Below are positions 1 to 5,475 of a stretch of DNA of 5,475 nt, piece by piece. The translations under genes and the position numbers were made by a program. The stretch is taken from the NCBI GenBank assembly GCA_003486025.1, contig DNHA01000369.1:274-5748 (forward strand). The letters are read 5' to 3'. The notes under the pieces are model-generated. The model saw nothing but the letters and a program-made list of their open reading frames with translations. It was not told the DNA's origin and did not search any database. The stretch's first letter is position 1. Each line of letters starts with the position of its first letter. The DNA comes from Micrococcaceae bacterium (GTDB taxonomy: Bacteria; Actinomycetota; Actinomycetes; Actinomycetales; Micrococcaceae).

Positions 1-27
1 TAATCGATTCCATGGAATCGATTACAT
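1..27. promoter_or_regulatory. Probable tandem LacI-family operator for RbsR
   Basis: Positions 1-24 form a perfect 24-bp inverted repeat. Each arm contains its own smaller palindrome, AATCGATT, at 2-9 and 16-23, with centres 14 bp apart. The right-hand copy extends to a 16-bp near-palindrome, ATGGAATCGATTACAT (12-27), with one mismatched pair. A central CpG flanked by A/T is the usual core of LacI-family operators. The encoded regulator has Val17-Ala18 in its recognition helix, the same pair as GalR, whose galE operator (recalled as GTGTAAACGATTCCAC) has a very similar core. The site lies about 25 bp before the preferred rbsR start, so bound RbsR would probably block the promoter or early transcription of the whole operon, including its own gene. 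The promoter itself must lie at or before the window edge. Binding is inferred. Confidence 0.75.
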
Positions 28-35
28 GAGTAAGC

Positions 36-42
36 AAGGGAG
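36..42 (+). promoter_or_regulatory. Ribosome binding site of rbsR that decides the start
   Basis: AAGGGAG lies 10 nt before the ATG at 53. The in-frame ATG at 26 has no Shine-Dalgarno sequence before it; the bases there belong to the operator palindrome. This favours translation from 53. Confidence 0.65.
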
Positions 43-52
43 CTTATCGGCC

Positions 53-1105
53 ATGAACGCCGTCACCATCAAGGACGTTGCCAGCGCAGCAGGAGTATCT
101 GTTGCCACCGCTTCGCGCGTCCTTTCAGGTCACCCGGCGACCTCGCCAGCTTCCCGGACCAAGGTTGAAAGCGCCGCGAAAGAACTGGGCTTCATGCCCA
201 ACGCGCAGGCCCGCTCACTGCGCTCCACCAAAACAGATTCCATCGCGTTGCTGATCTCTGACTTGCGCAACCCCTACTTCTCAGACCTGGCACATGCGGT
301 GGAACAGCATGCGCGCACCGCCGGGCTGATGACCTTCATTGGCAATGCCAATGAAGATGCCGCACAACAAGATGATTTCCTGGCCACCATGCTTTCACGC
401 CGTGTGGACGGGCTGGTCATCGTGCCGCAGGGACTGAATGAAGAATCAAACCAGCCCAGCGAAATGATGAATCGGGTGCTTTCCAGCGGCATTCCCACCA
501 TCTTCGTTGACCGGGCACTGCCTGGTGTCCAGGTTCCAGCCATCACCGCCAACAGCGCCCAAGCGCTGGATGAAGCGGTAGCAACACTGAAATCCCTGGG
601 CCACCAGAACATTGCCTTTGTCGGCGGACCCAAGCACGCCTCCACCGCCCTTGAACGCTACAGCGCGTTCGAAACCGCATTGGCGAACAACGGGCTGGTT
701 GGGGATGAAGCATTGCACTTTGTCGGTGACTTCCAGCCAGCCTCCGGCGCGCTGGCAGCTCAATGGCTGCTGGAAAACCCCGCTAAACCCAGTGCCGTGA
801 TCATCGCGGATGCTCCGATGTCCATCGGAGCGCTGCGCGTCTGGCGCGAACTGGGTGTCAGGGTCGGCGCCGACCTGTCGGTGATTACCTTCGACGAGGT
901 CGATGCGATGCTCATCCACGATCCGCCGATTGCCACTATCGGCCATGACCTGAGCCAGATGGGAAAAATGGCAGTTCAGGCCCTGCGCGAAGTGATGGCC
1001 GGCGAGAAACCGGAACCCGAAGAACTGATTAGCAAATTTACGCTGCGCCCCTCGGTGGCGCCAGCCAAGGCAACACAAGTGATGGAAGGAAAGGTGCGCC
1101 CATGA
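53..1105 (+). CDS. rbsR: LacI-family transcriptional repressor of the ribose operon, RbsR
   Basis: This 350-residue regulator probably represses the rbs operon and is released by ribose or a close relative. The N-terminal helix-turn-helix spans residues 4-26, with recognition residues Val17, Ala18 and Arg22. The hinge helix (about 49-57) carries Leu56, the residue that in LacI and PurR wedges into the central CpG of the operator. With the start at 53 all of these fall in exact LacI register; the in-frame ATG at 26 would add nine residues and has no ribosome site. From about residue 62 it has the type I periplasmic-binding fold, with pocket-type residues Asn73, Tyr75, Phe76, Asp153-Arg154, Arg202 and Asp281, which parallel the ribose contacts of RbsB. 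Asp253 and His298 differ from the matching Asn and Gln of RbsB. The stop overlaps the rbsA start (ATGA), so the two genes are co-transcribed and likely translationally coupled. Family assignment is firm; the ribose role rests on the neighbours. Confidence 0.93.
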   Translation: MNAVTIKDVASAAGVSVATASRVLSGHPATSPASRTKVESAAKELGFMPNAQARSLRSTKTDSIALLISDLRNPYFSDLAHAVEQHARTAGLMTFIGNANEDAAQQDDFLATMLSRRVDGLVIVPQGLNEESNQPSEMMNRVLSSGIPTIFVDRALPGVQVPAITANSAQALDEAVATLKSLGHQNIAFVGGPKHASTALERYSAFETALANNGLVGDEALHFVGDFQPASGALAAQWLLENPAKPSAVIIADAPMSIGALRVWRELGVRVGADLSVITFDEVDAMLIHDPPIATIGHDLSQMGKMAVQALREVMAGEKPEPEELISKFTLRPSVAPAKATQVMEGKVRP

Positions 1106-2616
1106 GCAACGACGCTCTACTGGTCCTTGACCGGGTCTGCAAGTCGTTCGGCCCCGTCCAGGTAATCGATGAGGTTACCGTCGAGGTCCACGCCGGCAAG
1201 GTGTCGGTGCTGCTCGGCGAAAATGGTGCAGGCAAATCCACCTTGATCAAGATGATCGCCGGAGTGCACAGCGCCGATTCCGGACGCATCTTGATGGACG
1301 GCAAGGAAGTGCAGATCCCGGATACCAAGGCTTCCGAAGCCCTGGGCATCGCCACCATCCACCAGGAACTAAACCTGGTGCCCTCGATGACCATCGCGGA
1401 AAACATCACCCTGGGCCGGGTGCCGCGTCGCTTTGGCATTATCAACCGCCGCGAGATGCGGCGCATTGCCCGCGAAGCGCTGGACCAGCTGGGTCTGAAC
1501 CTCGACGTCAACACCCCGGTAGGCGACCTAGGGCTAGCCGAGCAACAGCTGGTGGAGATCGCCAAGGCACTGTCCTTGGACGCCCGGGTCCTGATCCTTG
1601 ATGAACCAACTGCGGCCTTGACCAACGCAGAGATTGCCGGTCTCTTCGAGGTCGTCAACCAGCTCAAGACCAAGGGCGTGGGCATGGTCTTCATCAGCCA
1701 CCACCTCGATGAGATTGCTGCCATTGGCGACTTCGTCAACGTGCTGCGTGATGGAAAGTTCATTGCCACCGTCCCGGCAGACACCGCCGAGAACGAATTG
1801 GTGCGCCTGATGGTGGGCCGTGACATCGACGCGCAATTCCCGCGCCAAGCTGCCATTCCCGGCGAGCAGAACCTGCTGAGCGTGGAAAATCTCAGCGTCG
1901 GAGCACTGCAGAATATTTCGCTGTCGGTTCGTCCCGGCGAGGTCGTGGCGCTGGCCGGATTGATGGGTGCTGGACGCACCGAACTGATCCGCGCGATCGC
2001 CGGAGCGGATAAATACACTTCGGGCACCGTGAAGGTTGCCGGTAAAAAACTGCCGCGCAATGACGTTGCTGCGGCCACCCGTGCAGGCCTAGGCCATGTG
2101 CCTGAAGACCGCAAAACGCAGGGACTGGTCCTGGACGCCTCGGTTGCCGAGAACATTGGCTACGCCACCATGGCATCCACCGCCAAAGCCGGACTGGTGG
2201 ACCGCAAGGGGCAGCGTGAACGCGCCGAGAAGGTCGCCGCCCGCCTGCGGATCCGCATGGGGAATATCGACCAGCCGATTCGTTCGCTCTCCGGAGGCAA
2301 CCAGCAAAAGGCGGTCTTTGGCCGCTGGTTCTCCGCCGGGGCCAAGGTGCTCTTACTCGATGAACCAACCCGCGGCGTCGATGTCGGGGCCAAGGTAGAA
2401 ATCTACGAATTGATCAATGAGATCACCGCCTCCGGAGGCTGCGTACTGATGGCCTCCAGCGAACTGCCCGAAGTGCTGGGTATGTCCGACCGCGTCCTGG
2501 TGATGAGCCAGGGCCGGATCGCCGGAGAACTAGCCACCAATGAAGCCACTCAAGACAGCATCATGGCTCTGGCCGTGAGCAATGTGCACCGCGAAGATGA
2601 AATGGAAAAGAAGTAA
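1102..2616 (+). CDS. rbsA: Ribose ABC transporter ATP-binding protein, RbsA
   Basis: This cytoplasmic ATPase of 504 residues powers ribose import and has two fused nucleotide-binding domains, as usual for the RbsA/MglA/XylG family (about 500 residues). Domain 1 has Walker A GENGAGKST (39-47), Q-loop Gln88, a signature region LGLAEQQ (143-149), Walker B VLILDEP (163-169) and the switch His200. Domain 2 has a degenerate Walker A, GLMGAGRTE (286-294), with Arg292 in place of Lys, a PEDRK motif (334-338), an intact signature LSGGNQQK (396-403), Walker B VLLLDEP (416-422) and no switch His (ASSELPE instead). The Lys-to-Arg change and missing His are typical of this family. The start at 1102 overlaps the rbsR stop, and GGAAAGG lies 7 nt before it. 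The TAA shares its last base with the rbsC ATG. The family includes importers of other sugars, but the neighbouring RbsB and RbsK point to ribose. Confidence 0.95.
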   Translation: MSNDALLVLDRVCKSFGPVQVIDEVTVEVHAGKVSVLLGENGAGKSTLIKMIAGVHSADSGRILMDGKEVQIPDTKASEALGIATIHQELNLVPSMTIAENITLGRVPRRFGIINRREMRRIAREALDQLGLNLDVNTPVGDLGLAEQQLVEIAKALSLDARVLILDEPTAALTNAEIAGLFEVVNQLKTKGVGMVFISHHLDEIAAIGDFVNVLRDGKFIATVPADTAENELVRLMVGRDIDAQFPRQAAIPGEQNLLSVENLSVGALQNISLSVRPGEVVALAGLMGAGRTELIRAIAGADKYTSGTVKVAGKKLPRNDVAAATRAGLGHVPEDRKTQGLVLDASVAENIGYATMASTAKAGLVDRKGQRERAEKVAARLRIRMGNIDQPIRSLSGGNQQKAVFGRWFSAGAKVLLLDEPTRGVDVGAKVEIYELINEITASGGCVLMASSELPEVLGMSDRVLVMSQGRIAGELATNEATQDSIMALAVSNVHREDEMEKK

Positions 2617-3584
2617 TGAGCAGCGTAGCCACTACACCCAAGAAGGGCTTTGACTTCAAGGCATTCCTTGCAAACAACGGTGCCCTAGTCGGCCTGGTTG
2701 TTCTTTGCCTTGCCATGTTCATCGCAACCCCGCGCTTTTTGACCGGGCCGAACCTGATGAATATCGGCATCCAGGTCTCCACCATCGCGGTGATGGCCTT
2801 CGGCATGACCTTCGTGATCGTCGCCGCCGGCATCGACCTTTCGGTCGGTTCCATCGCCGCGATCTCCGCGATGACCTCCTCCTACTGGGTCACCACCGCG
2901 GGGCTTCCCGACGGACTATCGATCGTGGTTGGCCTGGCCATCGGCGGGTTGTGCGGTTGGGTCACCGGTGCCATGAGTGCCTACGGCAAACTGCCGACCT
3001 TCATCGCCTCGCTGGCGATGCTCACCATTGTGCGCGGGTTGACCCTGGTCATCTCCGACGGGCGCCCCATCGCTACCGGCGATTCGGTGTCCTGGCTGGG
3101 CGGGGACCTGGGCTTCATGCCGGTGCCCATCCTGATTCTGATTGTCTCCGGGCTCATCGCAGCGTTCGTGCTGAACCGCACCATCATCGGCAAGAACGCC
3201 TTCGCCGTAGGCGGCAACACCGAAGCCGCACGTCTCTCGGGCATTCCGGTCAAGCGCGTCCTGGTGACCGTGTTTGTCATTTCCGGTATCTTCGCCGCAC
3301 TGTCCGGCATGATTCTGGCAGGCCGGCTGGACTCGGCGCAGCCGACCTTGGCCAGCGGATACGAGCTGGACGCCATTGCGGCGGTGGTCATCGGCGGCGC
3401 GTCGCTTTCCGGCGGCGTGGGTCGTATTTCCGGAACGCTCATCGGTGCACTGGTCCTCGCGGTCATCCGCAACGGCCTGAACCTGCTCTCGGTCAGCGCC
3501 TTCTGGCAGCAGGTAGTGATCGGCTTGGTTATCGCGATCGCCGTGGGCTTCGATGTACTGCGCCGCAAGAACGTGCGCCACTAA
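2616..3584 (+). CDS. rbsC: Ribose ABC transporter permease, RbsC
   Basis: This integral membrane protein of 322 residues forms the transport channel, probably as a dimer with RbsA on the inner side. A short polar N-terminus (MSSVATTPKKGFDF) is followed by strongly hydrophobic stretches at roughly 21-38, 51-71, 75-90, 101-121, 125-147, 168-187, 213-235, 252-290 (probably two passes) and 297-313, consistent with the roughly ten segments known for E. coli RbsC. Family hallmarks visible are GIDLSVGSI (72-80), the cytoplasmic loop GGNTEAARLSGI (199-210) that should dock to the ATPase, and GGASLSGGVG (260-269). The C-terminus is basic (RRKNVRH). The ATG overlaps the rbsA stop by one base (TAATG), with a modest GGAAAAG ribosome site 5 nt before it, so re-initiation from rbsA is likely. 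Substrate identity is inferred from rbsB and rbsK. Confidence 0.95.
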   Translation: MSSVATTPKKGFDFKAFLANNGALVGLVVLCLAMFIATPRFLTGPNLMNIGIQVSTIAVMAFGMTFVIVAAGIDLSVGSIAAISAMTSSYWVTTAGLPDGLSIVVGLAIGGLCGWVTGAMSAYGKLPTFIASLAMLTIVRGLTLVISDGRPIATGDSVSWLGGDLGFMPVPILILIVSGLIAAFVLNRTIIGKNAFAVGGNTEAARLSGIPVKRVLVTVFVISGIFAALSGMILAGRLDSAQPTLASGYELDAIAAVVIGGASLSGGVGRISGTLIGALVLAVIRNGLNLLSVSAFWQQVVIGLVIAIAVGFDVLRRKNVRH

Positions 3585-3635
3585 AAGTTTTTTTCTTCAC
3601 CGTTTCTGACACCATTTAGTTCAAGGGAGAACCCA
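3585..3635 (+). other. AT-rich rbsC-rbsB intergenic gap
   Basis: This 51-nt gap is much richer in A/T than the genes around it. It has a run of seven T at 3588-3594, directly after the rbsC stop, and the rbsB ribosome site at its end. No stable GC-rich stem precedes the T-run, so I do not call a terminator. I see no convincing -35/-10 pair. It may be a site where mRNA is processed or partly ended, but that is a guess. Confidence 0.4.
3623..3629 (+). promoter_or_regulatory. Strong ribosome binding site of rbsB
   Basis: AAGGGAG sits 6 nt before the rbsB ATG at 3636. It is better matched and better spaced than the site before rbsC, in line with the need for more binding protein than permease. 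Confidence 0.7.
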
Positions 3636-4574
3636 ATGAAAAACATCGTACGCAAGAGCGCCGCACTGAGCCTCGGTCTAGCACTGGTGCTGGGCGCCAG
3701 CGCCTGCGGCCGTGGCGAAGTAGCCGCCGAGGGCGGCAAGGCCACCTTGGCAGTGTCCACGCTGAATAACCCATTCTTCGTTGACCTGCGTGACGGCGCA
3801 CAGGCGGAAGCCGCAGAACTGGGCATCGACCTGTCAGTTGTGGACGCGCAGAACGACTCGGCCACCCAGGCTAACCAGCTGGCAACCGCCGCCACCGATG
3901 GCACCGAAGGCGTCATCATCAACGCAGTAGATACCGAAACCGCCGAAGCGGGCCTGGCCCCCATCGTTTCGGCCGAGCTGCCAATCGTCGCAGTTGACCG
4001 TTCCGTAGGCGACACCAAGGTCGCGTCATTTGTCGCTTCGGACAACGTTGCCGGTGGCGAGCAGGCAGCCAAGGCACTGGCAGAATCGCTGGGCGGCAAG
4101 GGCAAGATCATCATCCTCGAAGGTGTACCCGGCGCGTCGGCAACCAACGAGCGCGGCGAAGGCTTCACCAAGGGTCTGAAAGAATTCGGCGACATCAAGG
4201 TGGTCTCCAGCCAGACCGCTAACTTCGACCGTGCCGAGGCACTGGACGTCGTGACCAACCTGATGCAGTCCAACCCAGACGCCACCGGCGTACTGGCCAT
4301 GAATGACGAAATGGCCCTGGGCGCTATCCAGGCCCTGGGTGCCAAGGCTGGCAAGGACGTTAAGGTCGTCGGCTTCGACGGTACCGAAGACGGCTTCAAG
4401 GCAGTAGAGGCCGGCACCTTGGTCGCCACCATCGCGCAGAACCCAGCCGAGCTGGGCAAGCAGTCGGTGCAGATCCTGGCCAAGGCCATGAAGGATGAAG
4501 CAGTTGAGGAAGTAGTCCAGGTTGCCGTGGACACCGTCAACACCGACAACGTCGCCGACTACGTCACCAAGTAA
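3636..4574 (+). CDS. rbsB: Ribose-binding lipoprotein of the ABC transporter, RbsB
   Basis: This extracellular solute-binding protein of 312 residues delivers ribose to RbsC. Residues 1-23 are a lipoprotein signal: basic MKNIVRK, a hydrophobic core, then LGASAC with Cys24 as the lipid-anchored residue. Ala at -3 is an acceptable but less common lipobox residue. The rest is the type I periplasmic-binding fold and aligns closely with E. coli RbsB as I recall it. All the known ribose contacts are present: Asn45, Phe47, Phe48, Asn96, Asp121, Arg122, Arg173, Phe197, Asn223, Phe247, Asp248 and Gln268 correspond to Asn13, Phe15, Phe16, Asn64, Asp89, Arg90, Arg141, Phe164, Asn190, Phe214, Asp215 and Gln235 of the mature E. 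coli protein. This makes ribose the best-supported substrate in the window. Unlike its upstream neighbours the gene does not overlap others; it has a 51-nt gap before and a 67-nt gap after it. Confidence 0.96.
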   Translation: MKNIVRKSAALSLGLALVLGASACGRGEVAAEGGKATLAVSTLNNPFFVDLRDGAQAEAAELGIDLSVVDAQNDSATQANQLATAATDGTEGVIINAVDTETAEAGLAPIVSAELPIVAVDRSVGDTKVASFVASDNVAGGEQAAKALAESLGGKGKIIILEGVPGASATNERGEGFTKGLKEFGDIKVVSSQTANFDRAEALDVVTNLMQSNPDATGVLAMNDEMALGAIQALGAKAGKDVKVVGFDGTEDGFKAVEAGTLVATIAQNPAELGKQSVQILAKAMKDEAVEEVVQVAVDTVNTDNVADYVTK

Positions 4575-4641
4575 GTACCTGCAACACCCTCATTTCGCCG
4601 GGCGCAAGCTCAACTGAGCGATACCAAGCTAAGGAATAATC
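4575..4641 (+). other. rbsB-rbsK intergenic gap with a small hairpin
   Basis: This 67-nt gap contains a short inverted repeat, GCTC-AACT-GAGC, at 4608-4619. It has a four-base stem and a four-base loop, and is not followed by a T-run, so it does not look like an intrinsic terminator. At most it may slow 3' decay of the rbsB message. The rbsK ribosome site closes the gap. Confidence 0.3.
4631..4635 (+). promoter_or_regulatory. Ribosome binding site of rbsK
   Basis: AAGGA lies 6 nt before the ATG at 4642, which supports this codon as the rbsK start. Confidence 0.65.
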
Positions 4642-5475
4642 ATGACGGACGCCATCCAAGTCACCATCGTTGGTTCGAGCAATGTGGACATCACCGCGTT
4701 GATGAACCGCCTGCCTGGCCCGGGTGAAACCGTGTTGGCCGATTCCTACCAGCTTTCGCCCGGCGGCAAGGGGGCAAACCAGGCCCTGGCCGCGCAATTA
4801 GCAGGCGCCCGCACCGAATTCATCGGTGCAGTAGGCGAAGACTCGCACGCAAAGATCGCGCTAGGCCAGCTTGAAGAAGCAGGCGTGAGGCTCGATCGCG
4901 TCTCAACGTCCAGCCAACCTACCGGCGTAGCCATCATCCAGGTGGATGCCGGCGCGGAAAACTCCATCGCCGTGGTGTCCGGGGCTAACTCCTCGGTTAC
5001 CGCTGAGGTGGTCAACGCTGCCGGTGCCCTGCAGGGCATTGTGGTGCTGCAAGGTGAAATCCCGGCCTCCGGCATCAAGGCCGCCATGGATCTGGCCACC
5101 GGCAAGGTGGTGCTCAATCTGGCACCGGTGATCGAACTGGACCGCGATTACCTGCTCAAAGCAAACCCCCTGGTGGTCAACGAACACGAAGCGGCGCTCA
5201 TCTTGCAGCAGCTCGATGGCAGCGAAACCATGTCTGCCGAAGCCGAACCGGTACTTGCCGAGAAGCTCATGGCCCATGGCCTAGCTTCATTGGTGATCAC
5301 CTTGGGTGCCAACGGCTGCCTGGTGGCTGAACGAGGAGCCGAAATCCAGCAGCTTCCAGCGGTGAAGGTCAAGGCAATGGACACCACCGGTGCTGGCGAC
5401 GCATTTACCGGTGCGGTGGCAGCCCGTCTGGCTCATGGTGACACTCTGGCACAAGCAGCAGATTTCGCTGGAAAG
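4642..5475 (+). CDS. rbsK: Ribokinase RbsK, 3' end cut off by the window
   Basis: Ribokinase transfers phosphate from ATP to ribose, giving ribose 5-phosphate for the pentose phosphate pathway and nucleotide synthesis. The 278 visible codons run open to the window edge without a stop. Family members are usually about 300-310 residues, so roughly 20-30 are missing. The PfkB/ribokinase fold is clear: an N-terminal sugar-site strand with GSSNVD (11-16), the first PfkB signature GGKGANQA (41-48), an NEHE motif (180-183, the NxxE involved in Mg and phosphate handling), GANG (222-225) in the ATP-binding half, and the second signature DTTGAGDAFTG (247-257) with Asp253 as the catalytic base. The start is the ATG with a well-placed AAGGA. 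It follows rbsB after 67 nt and completes the transport-plus-kinase pathway. Other PfkB sugar kinases share these motifs, but the GGKGANQ form and the neighbours favour ribokinase. Confidence 0.94.
   Translation, partial: MTDAIQVTIVGSSNVDITALMNRLPGPGETVLADSYQLSPGGKGANQALAAQLAGARTEFIGAVGEDSHAKIALGQLEEAGVRLDRVSTSSQPTGVAIIQVDAGAENSIAVVSGANSSVTAEVVNAAGALQGIVVLQGEIPASGIKAAMDLATGKVVLNLAPVIELDRDYLLKANPLVVNEHEAALILQQLDGSETMSAEAEPVLAEKLMAHGLASLVITLGANGCLVAERGAEIQQLPAVKVKAMDTTGAGDAFTGAVAARLAHGDTLAQAADFAGK

Noticed and set aside
1165..1173. AATCGATG inside rbsA as an additional operator
   Set aside because: It has a partial core match only, without the symmetric arms seen at 1-27, and a short motif like this is expected by chance.
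1038..2156. Long open frame of 372 codons on the - strand opposite rbsA
   Set aside because: It lies over the clearly conserved ATPase gene, its product is Ser/Arg/Thr-rich without motifs, and it is best explained as a codon-bias shadow.
3588..3594. T-run after the rbsC stop as an intrinsic terminator
   Set aside because: The only upstream pairing is a weak GCGC/GCGC match inside the end of rbsC, with no continuous stable stem, and a terminator here would cut rbsB off from the operon.
2705..3619. Open frame of 304 codons on the + strand in another frame of rbsC
   Set aside because: The product is rich in His and Arg with no membrane segments or known motifs, and rbsC in the other frame is a clear permease. 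It is a shadow frame.
3604..3632. Possible promoter before rbsB starting from TCTGACA
   Set aside because: No acceptable -10 element lies at the right distance; the expected region falls in the ribosome binding site.
3581..4549. Long open frame of 322 codons on the - strand opposite rbsB
   Set aside because: It mirrors rbsB almost end to end. The + strand gene has full conserved ribose-binding motifs, while the antisense product is Ser/Ala/Pro-rich low-complexity sequence with no family I recognise. Codon bias in GC-rich genes commonly leaves such antisense frames open.

Overview
The window holds most of a ribose uptake and catabolism operon, all on the + strand, in the order rbsR-rbsA-rbsC-rbsB-rbsK. 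The source looks like a Gram-positive, high-GC actinobacterium. The substrate-binding protein carries a lipoprotein signal (Cys24) rather than a free periplasmic signal, codons favour G/C at the third position, and the regulator-first gene order is one I associate with actinobacterial rbs loci. A Micrococcaceae member (Arthrobacter or Glutamicibacter type) is my best guess, but it rests on general resemblance and no search was run.

Layout. Positions 1-27 hold a nested palindrome that looks like a pair of LacI-family operators. rbsR (53-1105, LacI-family regulator) follows and overlaps rbsA (1102-2616, double-domain ABC ATPase) by ATGA. rbsA overlaps rbsC (2616-3584, permease) by one base in TAATG. 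A 51-nt AT-rich gap with a T-run leads to rbsB (3636-4574, ribose-binding lipoprotein). A 67-nt gap with a small hairpin leads to rbsK (4642 to the window end, ribokinase), which is cut off by the window before its stop. No stretch over 300 bases lacks a gene.

How it works together (inferred from the families): RbsB captures ribose outside the membrane, two RbsC subunits form the channel, RbsA powers import with ATP, and RbsK phosphorylates ribose to ribose 5-phosphate for the pentose phosphate pathway. RbsR probably represses the operon, including its own gene, through the sites at 1-27 until a ribose-related ligand releases it.

This is a well-known type of system, and I see no undescribed one. 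The points most worth a second look are the back-to-back operator pair, the start-codon correction for rbsR, the differences between the ligand pockets of the regulator and the binding protein, and the uneven spacing around rbsB.
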